64,000 nt of DNA, taken from the NCBI GenBank assembly GCA_018650285.1, contig JABIGF010000017.1, forward strand, positions 1-64,000. Reading direction: 5' to 3'. Numbering within the stretch: the first letter of the stretch is position 1; each line of letters opens with the position of its first letter. Of the stretch, positions 26,086 through 36,300 are shown in pieces. Below the pieces are notes generated by a model. It was not told where the DNA came from and did not search any database. It worked only from the letters and a program-made list of their open reading frames with translations. Made by a program: the position numbers and the translations under genes. This stretch comes from Methanobacteriota archaeon (GTDB taxonomy: Archaea > Thermoplasmatota > Poseidoniia > Poseidoniales > Thalassarchaeaceae).

Positions 26086-28068
26086 CTATTCTTGGTTGCA
26101 TTGCGGATAAGGTTGCAACATAGGCGGTGTAAATAAGTCAGAGCAATCACGTTGAACCACAGAAAGTGATAGTATGCTTGATGCGGTTAAATCTACTGTG
26201 ATTGGTGTTAGACTAACTGGGCTAGGCACATAATCCTCAATAGTTTGAGTGATGATTAGTTGGATACTATCTCCAGCAGGAATTACAACATCCATACCAA
26301 AGAATTCCATCTTTGCATTCACTGTTTGCCCAGGAACTAGTGGCTGTCCATCTTTTCCACCTGCATGGAATCGTAAATCCATCACAGCGTGTCCTAGATG
26401 CATTCCATTACTAGCTAGCACCATTTCAACCCCAATATGGCCCGAAGTTCCGAGTAATAACAACGAGGTTGTAGCATCAATGTGAAGGGTTGGAGTACCT
26501 ATAATTCGGGTCTCATTTTCAAATTGGGAAGATGAAATTACCAATTGAGAAGTTGAAGTCACAAATGTACCCCCACTTACCACTTCAAATTGGTCTAATC
26601 CAAACTCTAACCACTCAACATCCAAGGGTGGATATTGTCCTTCAACTCGCCAGCCACCCATGTTATCTTGGATCTCTGCATGTAGTGCTGGTTGTGGTCC
26701 TTTGTTGTACAAATAGAAATCAAACCATTCAAGCAAATCGTCAGCCCAATCCCAACGCACAGTGAAGGGGTAGGCCTCACCACCTCTTCCTGAACTTAAG
26801 CCAGAGTGACTATCGTTGCGGTCCGGATAGTCGTGCCCCCATTGTCCGTACAGGCCTTTGGTGTCAAAACCAGCTTCAACCATTATGTTGTGAGTTGGGA
26901 AAGCCATGTGCGGGTCAACATTCCAATCTTGCATTCCGTGGATAATGTAGACCGAGCCATCGTAATTTGCTACTGCCTTGTCAAGGAAAGTACGTTCTTC
27001 CCAATAATCGCTCCCCATCCAAGATAAATCATCACCCGTAAGATAGGCTCCAACTCCTGCGTAGTAGCCTTCAAGGTAACCTTCACACCCGTTCTCAGCA
27101 TCTTCTAAATCTCCATCTAAGCCAAAACTTCCGTAGACACCATTGTGCATGATTGCACCACGTGCTTCCATGCTTCCATTGCGCCACATCAAGTCTTGTA
27201 CACCGATTAGCCCAGACATCGGCACGATTGTTTTGAGGTGTATTGAGCCCATTGCTGCGGCTTCCCAAGGTGTTGAACCATCGTATGATTTACCGATGAC
27301 GCCAACATTTCCGTTGGACCAAGGCTGAGTCCCAAGCCACTCAATAGCAGCATGGATTCCTCTTTGTTCATCGTCGCCCATCAAATCCATACAATGGTTT
27401 GATTCTCCAGTTCCAAAGACACTAACTTGCGCAACCCCAAATCCATGGGGGACGAAGTTTTCGATAAGAAATCTCCCAAGTCGATCTGCAGGAGTTAGGG
27501 CATCAACATCACCATCGTTGTAGTATGGCCCAATTTCAGATATGACAGGTACGGCACAAATTGTGACGCCATCTGCTGCCAAGGTGTCGTTAGTTGTGAG
27601 TGAGTCCCAATCGCAGCCTTCTATTTCAGGGAGCCAAAGTCCGAGATGGACTTCAGCATCTCCTGTTAATCCAGCCCCGCCATCCGCTGCAGTGATTGTT
27701 GTAACAGGAACATATACTGAACGAACACCTTCAATTCCAAACGAACCATTCCAAGAAACTCTACTGAAAACATCATCATTACGATAGTCAAGATTTGCTC
27801 GTTGATCTACTGGGGGCAACCAATGGTTACTATTTTCATCCCCGCCTATTTGGTCAACTAATCCACTTGAAAAAACAGACGCTATTATCATCATAATCAT
27901 GATGAAAAGTGCTGTAGCAGCTAAGGCGATGTTCAGTTGCCGCTTCTCACGTTGAGCAGAAAAGTCCTCTTCAATGGCAATTTCCGCCTCAAAAACAGAG
28001 GGGGCCTCATCCACCATCAATTGCTTGGGGGCAGCCCATTTGTTTTGAGTGCAGCGGGTAGTTGACAT
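26086..28068 (-). CDS. CocE/X-Pro dipeptidyl-peptidase-like hydrolase, membrane-anchored
   Basis: About 660 residues. One transmembrane helix near the N-terminus (ALAATALFIMIMMIIASVF) anchors an external alpha/beta hydrolase of the CocE/NonD type. The nucleophile elbow is GKSYDGSTPWEAAAMG; the downstream IIHGMQDWNVDPHMAF holds the Asp of the triad, and WGHDYPDRN probably the His. A C-terminal jelly-roll domain follows (about 510-650), as in X-Pro peptidases. It likely cleaves peptides or esters outside the cell. I chose ATG 28068; earlier in-frame ATGs would overlap the divergent gene at 28136. Confidence 0.8.
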   Translation of the reverse strand: MSTTRCTQNKWAAPKQLMVDEAPSVFEAEIAIEEDFSAQREKRQLNIALAATALFIMIMMIIASVFSSGLVDQIGGDENSNHWLPPVDQRANLDYRNDDVFSRVSWNGSFGIEGVRSVYVPVTTITAADGGAGLTGDAEVHLGLWLPEIEGCDWDSLTTNDTLAADGVTICAVPVISEIGPYYNDGDVDALTPADRLGRFLIENFVPHGFGVAQVSVFGTGESNHCMDLMGDDEQRGIHAAIEWLGTQPWSNGNVGVIGKSYDGSTPWEAAAMGSIHLKTIVPMSGLIGVQDLMWRNGSMEARGAIMHNGVYGSFGLDGDLEDAENGCEGYLEGYYAGVGAYLTGDDLSWMGSDYWEERTFLDKAVANYDGSVYIIHGMQDWNVDPHMAFPTHNIMVEAGFDTKGLYGQWGHDYPDRNDSHSGLSSGRGGEAYPFTVRWDWADDLLEWFDFYLYNKGPQPALHAEIQDNMGGWRVEGQYPPLDVEWLEFGLDQFEVVSGGTFVTSTSQLVISSSQFENETRIIGTPTLHIDATTSLLLLGTSGHIGVEMVLASNGMHLGHAVMDLRFHAGGKDGQPLVPGQTVNAKMEFFGMDVVIPAGDSIQLIITQTIEDYVPSPVSLTPITVDLTASSILSLSVVQRDCSDLFTPPMLQPYPQCNQE

Positions 28069-28135
28069 TTTGCGTATGGGTCTAGTTTTTGACAAAATAA
28101 GTGTACGAGCATTGATGAAATAAGTCATTATCGCA

Positions 28136-29017
28136 ATGCCAATGGTAGCCAATTCTCAGCGACGGTTGTTTGCTTTGCAACGAATGGAGGCTACTGAAGT
28201 TGAAGTTTATACTCGCCTTGCTAGAAAGCAAAAAGACCCTCACAATCGTCAAATCCTTCAAGAAATCGCCGAAGAAGAAAGCCGGCATGAAGAAATTCTA
28301 GCAAAAGAAACTGGTAAAGTGGCAAAACCCATTATGTGGAAAGTTTGGTTACATACTCGTTTAGCCTGGCTTTTTGGTCTTACTTTCACAATTAAAATGC
28401 TTGAGCGCATAGAGAGAAACGCCTCAACAGAATACCGGAAATTAGGATATGATGATCTAGCGGATGAAGAGGATTCTCACGAAGAGCGGTTAATTGGAAT
28501 GCTCAAAGAGGACCGGCTCAAGTATATTGGAAGTGTCGTATTAGGAATGTCAGATGCATTGATTGAATTGACTGGGGCTCTTGCAGGCCTTACTTTTGCT
28601 TTCGCCGATTTGAAACTTGTAGCCCTTGCTGGATTAATCACTGGAATAGCCGCAGCATTCAGCATGGGGGCTAGTGAATATCTCTCTTCGCGCACAGAGA
28701 AAAAGGACACAAATCCTCTTACTGCGGCAATGTTTACCTGGATAGCATATCTTCTAACCGTGTTTTTGTTGGTTGCGCCATACCTAATTATCTCCCCTGA
28801 TACTTCGCCTGTCTACGGACTTGAGCCTCACGTACTAGCACTGGTTTGCACCCTGATTATCGGAATAGTTGTGATAGCATCATTCAATTTCTACGTCTCA
28901 GTAGTTGAAGAGGTTTCATTCCTTCATCGGTTTAGTGAGATGGCTGGATTACTTTTTGCAGTCAGCCTCATTTCATTTGGTATTGGAATAGTTCTAAGCA
29001 ATTGGCTAGGGTTCTAA
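28136..29017 (+). CDS. Ferritin-like / VIT1 (CCC1) family metal transporter fusion
   Basis: 293 residues. The first 125 residues form a ferritin/rubrerythrin-like helical domain with paired acidic/His motifs (EEESRHEEILAKE; DEEDSHEERLIGML) that should bind di-iron. The rest is a VIT1/CCC1 transporter with YIGSVVLGMSDALIELTGALAG, FSMGASEYLSSR and four further helices. Such fusions are known and are thought to link Fe/Mn sensing or storage to transport across the membrane. Confidence 0.88.
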   Translation: MPMVANSQRRLFALQRMEATEVEVYTRLARKQKDPHNRQILQEIAEEESRHEEILAKETGKVAKPIMWKVWLHTRLAWLFGLTFTIKMLERIERNASTEYRKLGYDDLADEEDSHEERLIGMLKEDRLKYIGSVVLGMSDALIELTGALAGLTFAFADLKLVALAGLITGIAAAFSMGASEYLSSRTEKKDTNPLTAAMFTWIAYLLTVFLLVAPYLIISPDTSPVYGLEPHVLALVCTLIIGIVVIASFNFYVSVVEEVSFLHRFSEMAGLLFAVSLISFGIGIVLSNWLGF

Positions 29018-29023
29018 ACACAT

Positions 29024-30253
29024 TCAAATTTCGAGTGTGATTTCAAGGATATCACCCTTTAATTCGAATTTATGTCGGTCACTATTTAGTGGCTGAATTA
29101 ATTCAACTTGCCTACTTTTACCATTTGCTTCAATGAATAATTCACCATCTGTTACCCGTACAGACAATTCGTCTCTATTCACACCTGGCATGTGAACTTG
29201 AACAATTAAACGTCCAGTCTGTGCATCTTGATGAAGCCCTCTTCTAATTGAGAATGGTATACTAGACCCGACAGTAACCATTTCCATTCCTTGGGTTGGT
29301 TCGGGATATTCCCCATTCATTGAATTCCCTAGGTTTCGTAATGATTCTAAACCATGAATATCACTGGCTTCAAGTGGTACTTCAGCAACGGGAAGGTGTT
29401 CAAAACTTTGTTTCAAACTTGCAAGATGTTTTTGCTCAATATCTCGACGCTGTTGTAGAAAAGGATGGTCAAGGTCGGGTGTAATACGATTAACGATAAC
29501 ACCATTGATGTCAATTCCATATTCAGTAAGAGTATCTGCAGCACGGATGGTTTCTGACACAGCCATTTGTTCGGGGATAGTCACGAGTGTAAATGAGGAA
29601 ACCCATGGATTAGTTAGCACTCTTCTGACATGAGCAACTCTCTTCTGAAACTTGTCTAACTCTTCACGCATTGCTCGCTCTTGGTGCCTACCCATGAGAA
29701 TGCTTCGCACACCACCTGTTAGACGCGCCAATCGAATAATTCGGCCAGTCCAACTATCAAGAATTTCTGGCAAACCAAGAAACCTCAAAGTGTGCCCAGT
29801 CGGCGCAGTATCAAAGATTAGTGCATCGAATCTTGGGTCTTGAGCGAAGGACAGTAATTGGTCAAAAGCCAACGCCTCATCAAGCCCTGGTAGCAGTAAG
29901 TCAGCAGACCCCAGACTACTCATTTCATCAGCAATACCTTCGCTAGCCTGACTGCCTAGAATATTACTCATATTCCCCCCAAGCCCCGATCTCAACGCTT
30001 CTGAAAGGCGAGGGAGTAGTTCATCCATTCTTTCTGCTGGATCTAATTCTAACCCCCATAGGTTTTCCACGCCTTGGACAGGTGTTGGTTCTGAACCCAA
30101 CTCAACTTCTAAAGAATCACTAGTGCTGTGGGCAGGGTCACTAGAAACTAGTAGAACCCGATAACCAGAATCAGCAAGCCAAATTGCGGTTGCCGCAGCA
30201 GAAGTGGTCTTGCCAACGCCGCCCTTTCCACCGAACAAAAGAAGCCGAGCCAT
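29024..30253 (-). CDS. ArsA/Get3-type ATPase with C-terminal Hsp20-like domain
   Basis: About 409 residues from ATG 30253. It has a deviant Walker A, LLFGGKGGVGKTTSAAA, switch motif VSSDPAHSTSDSL, and FDTAPTGHTLRFLGLPE, the hallmarks of the ArsA/Get3 family that handles tail-anchored membrane proteins or metalloids. The last 80 residues (IVQVHMPGVNRDELSVRVTD onward) are an alpha-crystallin-like domain, an arrangement known as ArsA_HSP20. Absence of arsenic genes nearby favours a chaperone role. The upstream ATG at 30280 would add nine residues and is less typical. Confidence 0.88.
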   Translation of the reverse strand: MARLLLFGGKGGVGKTTSAAATAIWLADSGYRVLLVSSDPAHSTSDSLEVELGSEPTPVQGVENLWGLELDPAERMDELLPRLSEALRSGLGGNMSNILGSQASEGIADEMSSLGSADLLLPGLDEALAFDQLLSFAQDPRFDALIFDTAPTGHTLRFLGLPEILDSWTGRIIRLARLTGGVRSILMGRHQERAMREELDKFQKRVAHVRRVLTNPWVSSFTLVTIPEQMAVSETIRAADTLTEYGIDINGVIVNRITPDLDHPFLQQRRDIEQKHLASLKQSFEHLPVAEVPLEASDIHGLESLRNLGNSMNGEYPEPTQGMEMVTVGSSIPFSIRRGLHQDAQTGRLIVQVHMPGVNRDELSVRVTDGELFIEANGKSRQVELIQPLNSDRHKFELKGDILEITLEI

Positions 30254-30309
30254 CGGCAAGGCGAGGTGGCCCTCCTTCAAGCAATTATCGGGTCATTAAT
30301 AGATGCAAA

Positions 30310-31029
30310 TTAAGTTGCAGCTTCAATAATATCATCGGCTATTTCTTCAACAATATGTCTTCCACGTGGCCAAGCCCAACCAATTGCAGCCACTACTAAA
30401 CCGATAGAAGCCCATCCATAAGTTTGCCACCCATCAACACATTCAGTATCAACAACCTCTGCTTCAGTACAAAAATCAGCCTCACCGTAAGATGCGACTG
30501 CTGGAACTAAAGTTGCTACTGCAAACATCAAGATAGATGTAGCCATCAATGTGGCCCAAACTTGGCGCGAGCGCCCAGGATTCAATTGCGTTCGCTTCTT
30601 TCTTAATACAATAATAAAAGGCGCTAAACAAGCAACTGCAACCAATGGCCCCAATACCCCATCTGGCCAAAATCCTTGTTGTGTGGAAATATCTAGAGTC
30701 AGCATGATGGCAGATGAGCCCATTGCAACTAATACCGCTGGTGCGAGGTGGCGACGAAAAGCCAAAGCGAAACATGCAATAGGAGCAATGAATAATTGCG
30801 TCTGGAGCATCATATACATGACCAGTCCAACTATTGATTGAAGAGGCCCTAAACTGTCTAGGGCAGGATCTGTTCTCGGGTCATCCATTTGCATAAGAGC
30901 AGCGACTAATGGTGGTGTCACAATCAACAGAGCAACACACCAAGAAACAGGATGGTGGTGAATATCTTGCTCAATAGAATCTTCATCCATGAATTCTTCA
31001 ATCACATCTTCAATAATGAATTTAGACAC
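30310..31029 (-). CDS. Polytopic membrane protein, unknown
   Basis: 239 residues with about six hydrophobic helices and short loops, plus an acidic N-terminal tail (DVIEEFMDEDSIEQDI) and acidic C-terminus. No transporter signature is recognised. An external loop has three cysteines (FCTEAEVVDTECVDGW) that could form a disulfide. It follows the CBS-like gene at 31044 by 14 bases on the same strand. Confidence 0.55.
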   Translation of the reverse strand: MSKFIIEDVIEEFMDEDSIEQDIHHHPVSWCVALLIVTPPLVAALMQMDDPRTDPALDSLGPLQSIVGLVMYMMLQTQLFIAPIACFALAFRRHLAPAVLVAMGSSAIMLTLDISTQQGFWPDGVLGPLVAVACLAPFIIVLRKKRTQLNPGRSRQVWATLMATSILMFAVATLVPAVASYGEADFCTEAEVVDTECVDGWQTYGWASIGLVVAAIGWAWPRGRHIVEEIADDIIEAAT

Positions 31030-31043
31030 AAAATCTCCTCCTC

Positions 31044-31502
31044 TTAAGCACCAATCAAAGCAGGGTTTTCATCAAGTTGTTCAAGAGCAGTCCACAAGTC
31101 TTTGTTAGACAAGTAACCTGCAAAACGCCCTTTCTCATCTTTGAGCAATATTGCACTTGGCCTCTTGGTTGTTACTAATCCCCACGCTTGAGATACGTTT
31201 GCAGTCCACTCTATTGTAGCGATATTTTTGTTCATCACATCAGTGATAGTTGCTTTGTGAATACTATTTTTCCACTTCTTGGGCGGATTACCGTAAGCAC
31301 GGTGGAATTCATAGAGGTAAAATGAGCCATGAAATTTGTCCTCTTCTCGATCATAGATAAGCAGAACATCATCGGGGCGTTCGGCAAATTTTGCTGCAAC
31401 TTTTGGCATCAAAAGATCAGGGTCAACAACCTGATATTGGTCATGGTGCCCAACTTCTTTGATGAGTGGTTCGCCTATTGCCATACTTTCAACCCCATTC
31501 AT
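31044..31502 (-). CDS. CBS-domain-like small protein
   Basis: 152 residues forming a CBS-type pair: the second module is clearest (ITDVMNKNIATIEWTANVSQAW ... SAILLKDEKGRFAGYLSNKDL), the first is degenerate with a 20-residue insertion. CBS pairs bind adenine nucleotides and act as energy sensors. It is divergent from the CBS-repeat gene that opens the giant operon, so the two may share regulation. A minus-strand TATA-like TGCTATAATC (31531-31540) lies about 30 bases before the start. Confidence 0.6.
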   Translation of the reverse strand: MNGVESMAIGEPLIKEVGHHDQYQVVDPDLLMPKVAAKFAERPDDVLLIYDREEDKFHGSFYLYEFHRAYGNPPKKWKNSIHKATITDVMNKNIATIEWTANVSQAWGLVTTKRPSAILLKDEKGRFAGYLSNKDLWTALEQLDENPALIGA

Positions 31503-31824
31503 GAAGTGACCAGTAGTTCACTAACAAGCCGATTATAGCAAGTGGATATAGTGTTATCCTTAATCACCAAAGTCTATTTTTTATGGGTGTTGATAAGTAA
31601 ATGACAACTAAGAATATTGAGGTAAATCAAGTGATAGGTCTAATGATTAGTGAGCATAACAAATGAGCACTATTGGTAAATGATAGAAATTAGAATTAAA
31701 TACAAACAGTGGGATAAATTAGTGCCAAACAAATTCTTCAATTGGTGGTGGAAGGGGGGGGCAAATGATTTGAGCGGGACAACAGTTATCATCGCGTGGT
31801 AATGTTCCCTATAGGGGGTTTGGG
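31503..31824. promoter_or_regulatory. Divergent intergenic region upstream of the giant operon
   Basis: 322 bases with no gene. It should hold the promoter for the ten-gene operon (plus) and for the CBS/membrane pair (minus). A minus-strand TATA candidate is at 31531-31540. For the plus strand the best AT-rich candidate is around 31688-31707 (AGAATTAAATAC), which would give a leader of roughly 100 bases; a run of eight G at about 31756-31763 lies inside that leader. No inverted repeat of note was seen. Confidence 0.35.
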
Positions 31825-33318
31825 GTGTCGGGACCGACAGTTTCATTGCTTGAACTCAGAGATGAGTTTGCGTTTGTTCGCAACGATGCCAATTTTGCAG
31901 ATGTTGCCCGCTCTTTGGGCCAATCTTCGGTCAAGGTAATATTAGTCCGAGGGAAGAAAAACAAAGGGGTGGCGGGTGTTATCTCTCAAACTCATTTTCT
32001 CAAGGTTTGTGCAACTGGAATTAATCCAGTTTCAACTCTTGCACGTAACCAAATGCAGACAGATTTGTTGAGGCTAAGGGATGATACCCCTCTAGACCAT
32101 GCTGTTGAGGCGATTCAAGAGAAGGACCCCGATGCAGTTTTGATTCTTTCAGGTGAGAACAAATTTGTGGGATATCTAAGCCCCGAGGATTTCCGTCAAC
32201 TGAAACTAACTTCTGGGGCCAAAGGAAGGATGGGTAAAGCGGCTGAGAAAGTCATTGCTGCTCAAGCAGCCCCCCAAGATGTTGCTCACTCACTTGATAT
32301 AGGCGATGAGTTTGTGTTTGTCCGAAATGATGCAATATTTTCTGATGCATCAAGGGTGTTAGTCCCTAGTCACGTAAAGGTAATCTTGGTTCGTGCCAAG
32401 AAAGGCAAGGGGATCGCTGGAGTATTGACAGAACCCGAGTTCCTGAAGGTTTGTGCAACAGGAATTAATCCTAACAAGACACTGGTCTGCAAACACATGC
32501 TGACAGACCTTTTGCGTATCCGCAGTGACACACCTCTTGAAGAAGCGGTCAAAATTATTGGGGAGAAAGACCCTGATGCTGTACTTGTGTTGAATGCAGA
32601 GAAGAAGTTCGTTGGTTATCTAAGTCCAGCTGATTATAATGAGGCAATTGAATTACTCAAGAAGAAGAAGATAGAAGTCTTTGACGTCCCAGCAATCAAG
32701 CCAGAAATTGCCCCGCCACCACCGCCACCACCACCTGCATTGGAAACTACGTTGTTGGATGAATTAATTGAAGAAGAAAGCGACTTGGCACACACTATCG
32801 AGGATGACATAATTTCTGTTGATGCATCTAGCATCACAACACATATTCGTGACATATTATCAGACGGCCATGCCTCGCCTGTGATATGGCAAGAGGACGG
32901 TTCTGAACTCATCATACATTGTGATTCGGTTCAAGTAAACCTCAAGGATAGTTTTGCCACTTGTTCACTTGATGTTGAATGCGACCAAACTGGCAAAGCT
33001 TCAGTTGAGATGACATTTTGTTTGGGCTCAAAAAATTTGCTTACTAATCTTTCATCAACTTCGGAGGAAGCCCCCCGTGGACCGCCAATCATAATCGGGC
33101 GTTGGGGACCAATTCTCCAAGATGTGTTTTGGCATGGCTTGCTTGATCTCGTCGCCGTAAAGACAGAATCCCCCGAGATAGGTCCGAAAGGTATCGGTGC
33201 AGATGAGGGTGCTCTTTGGATAAGCACGCGACCTGCCCAAGAAATGCAAATCCAACTTATTCAGCAGGTACCAACTCAACTCATCGGTGCTGGCGATTCA
33301 GGAGGTGCAGTGATATGA
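31825..33318 (+). CDS. Tandem CBS-domain protein opening the giant operon
   Basis: 497 residues. Two tandem copies of a roughly 120-residue CBS pair: residues about 7-135 and 150-280 repeat the pattern DEFxFVRNDAxF ... VKVILVR ... FLKVCATGINP ... TDLLRxRxDTPLxxAV ... KDPDAVLxL ... KFVGYLSP. Then comes a poly-proline hinge (PPPPPPPP near 300) and a 180-residue C-terminal domain I do not recognise, strand-rich and ending at the junction with the next gene. It probably senses nucleotides and controls or docks to the downstream giant proteins. The start is GTG 31825. The stop overlaps the next ATG by four bases. Confidence 0.7.
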   Translation: MSGPTVSLLELRDEFAFVRNDANFADVARSLGQSSVKVILVRGKKNKGVAGVISQTHFLKVCATGINPVSTLARNQMQTDLLRLRDDTPLDHAVEAIQEKDPDAVLILSGENKFVGYLSPEDFRQLKLTSGAKGRMGKAAEKVIAAQAAPQDVAHSLDIGDEFVFVRNDAIFSDASRVLVPSHVKVILVRAKKGKGIAGVLTEPEFLKVCATGINPNKTLVCKHMLTDLLRIRSDTPLEEAVKIIGEKDPDAVLVLNAEKKFVGYLSPADYNEAIELLKKKKIEVFDVPAIKPEIAPPPPPPPPALETTLLDELIEEESDLAHTIEDDIISVDASSITTHIRDILSDGHASPVIWQEDGSELIIHCDSVQVNLKDSFATCSLDVECDQTGKASVEMTFCLGSKNLLTNLSSTSEEAPRGPPIIIGRWGPILQDVFWHGLLDLVAVKTESPEIGPKGIGADEGALWISTRPAQEMQIQLIQQVPTQLIGAGDSGGAVI

Positions 33319-36300
33319 TGCCCTCTATGGATGATTTTGGTGGGGATATCAAACCACTTGCCACCCAAATTGGGAAAATTCTTGGAGTTGTAGATACAAA
33401 TGGTGATCTTGATATCAACAATCTAAGTTGGGATACTGTAAAGGAATTATTTACCGATGGAGAGCGAATTGAACTCCTAATCGACCTCGTAGCAAGTATG
33501 ACTGGACGCTTACCCCGTATCATTCCTCGTTCAGCAGAGCAGACGTCACCTTGGTATGATGATTTGACCGATACCCATACACCCCAAACGGGCACTGGCA
33601 TCCTGTTGAAAGAAGGAAGTTTGGCAACAGGTACAACCGATGAAGAATGGTTCCGTCTTCATGAGATGGGTCCCGTCACTCTATATCTGACATTAATTCA
33701 CGACGGGGATGGAAATTTACAGATTGGCCTTGGTCTTTCGTTTTCTCACACAGAATCGAATAAATTCAGTTTTGAAGCTGATCTTTCTATTCCGATAATC
33801 CGACTGCTTCAGGGAAATCCGGACAAATGCTTGTTCGGTGATGGTCCGATGGAACGCGTTTCACTTCGCCTCTCACTGAATCCAGATGGCTCAACGACCT
33901 TCCCAGCATCCCCAGGTGTTGGTCCCTCTGCCACAGGTCTCAGTTTCAACTTTGCAATTGGTGGAGGAGGTGGAGTGGATACTGCTGGAGCACTTACTAT
34001 ACACGACTTCAAAGGTGTTGATTCAGCCACACCTACAGATTTAGTCATCAATTCACTAGCATCGATGGGTGACGATTTACTTGACACCGCTGTAGAAAGT
34101 CTCCTTTCTGCGATTAGTAATTCAGGCGGCACAAAAATCGTCGATCATCTACTTCCGCTACTTGGTCTACGCAAATCATCTGGCGTACCGAATTGGCCCA
34201 CATTGAATCTAATGTCGATGTTTCAGGGCATCAGTGTCACCCAAGATATTGGGCAACTTCTTGATCCCTTGCGAATCTGGCTTCAGGATATCATCAATTT
34301 GGGTAACGATGGTATTCCAAAATGGCTCGAGCATCTGGGTGAACTGTTCAAGCCAAGCGGAGGTCCTGCAATTCAAACCGGAGGTTCAGGTACGGTGGTC
34401 GACCCATGGTGGCTCGACATTGCAAGTTTGTTCCCCAATTCTGACCCAGCAGTTCAGATTTGTATCCTTGCAGCTCACACAGTGTCCTCAGATGGTACAC
34501 ATTGGGGACAAATCGGAATCTCGGTGAAATTCACCGAACCAATCGGGACCTCCGAATTGCGAGTGAATGGTGAGGCAACTGTTTGGATTCTGAAATTAGG
34601 TATCAGTGGACTTTCTGCTCTCGATCCAGGAATTGCGGATGCAATTTGGCTTCCCTCGCTTGAAGGCTTTGTACGGTTGTGGCGAGAAGGCGGAACCGGC
34701 AAACTCGTATCCACATCATGGGATTTGAACAATGACGGTTCTTCTTCCCCTCTTGCATTCTCAAGTGCCCGTGCAGGTTTATCATTGAATTCAAATCGTG
34801 ACCTTGATCCTATGCTTGAATTGCTAGGTGTCGAGGTTGGGGCTGAATATTGGCCTGTGATGGATCTTACAGATAGCAGCACCCCAGCATCTCTATTCAA
34901 CGCAAGTCTTTCTGTTGTGCGCGATGAACTGGCGAGTCTGTTAGAGGTGGATGATCTGCTTCGCTCTTTCGGTGCTCTTGTCGGCGTTTGCGCCCCTAGG
35001 GGCGGAGCATTCCAGACCGAATGGTACGGTAGTGGAAGTTGGGCCGACCAACGACCGACTGCACTTGATCTAATCACTGCCCCCCTTGATACTCTGATTG
35101 AATATCATCGGACACTTGCTCTAACCAATCTGGATATTGGAAGTGGAGAGACTGCAAATGGTTGGCTGTATCTGTTCGACAGCCTTGGCTTCATCCTGCA
35201 ATCAGCGCTCAGTTCCCCGAGCCCATTGATTACCACCGTATCTGCTCCAACGTGTACCTTGAATGGCGACCAGTGGACAATCCCGCTAATTGCAGGAGAT
35301 GTCGCTCTGGATTTGTCGTGTAATATTGATGCTGATACACCTTCAGCAACCATCTCTCTTGGCGTGCTAGCACACATCGGTGGCATGGACATCGCTCAAA
35401 TTGGTGGCGATCCACTGAGATTGTCCATGAATGCGGCACTTGGTTTGGTTTCTTTTGAACTGGATGATACCCCTTCATCTACCGTGAATGCATTGACTAG
35501 CGTCGAAATCTACGGTCGAGTTTTCGACCCATTAGATGATCGTATTGAATTGCCACGCATTGGTAGTTTTGAAGTCTCGATTTCAGATGTTAAAGGTGGC
35601 TTTGAATGGAGTCCTAGCACTGGAATAGGGGCATTCCTTGCTGTTGGAGCCCCACAATTGGAATGGCGAGTTCCTGATTTCAGCGGTCTGACATATGAGC
35701 AAATGCTCTTGGTTGATTGGGATGGGTGGACATTGGTTGGTCAAGATGGCCTAGATGTTGCCTTCACCGACACCCCTGTACTCCCACATATTGCATCAGT
35801 GGACCCGTTTACCTATACTTACAATCCTGGACACCCAACCCTTGAGTTTGATTTGGAATTCACAACAGAACTCATCACCTTGGGGAATTGTCGCATATCC
35901 ACTTCGGGATTTACTCCCCCCAGTGGTCTAGATCAATTCACTCCCTCTCGTTTTGGTCCATTTATCGGCGAACTTTTGCTGAATCAAGGGGGCGCATTCG
36001 GTTTCTTCGTGAGTGTGTTTTTCCGTATAGTGCCTTATGCTCCACAGATTAATCTGGCTACGCACGTGGTGCGACATGGCTTGACTATCCCAGATTGGTA
36101 TAGTGCCTCTAGCGTAGGTGATGTACCGTCTGAATGGCGTACACTCCACCCCTCAAACCCCGCACAATTCGGCCTTGGACCACTCAGTCTACCAATGGAT
36201 TGGCCAGCCCTAGACTTGGATGTGATGGTTGGAGACCCACTCGGTGCCCTACGTGATTTCGTCAACGAAATTTCGGCCAACCTTTCCGCAAGTGGTGAAC

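Noticed and set aside
34475-35077. 200-codon antisense open frame within the first giant gene
   Set aside because: Arg/Ser/Pro-rich shadow frame favoured by the higher GC; the sense frame is long and coupled on both sides.
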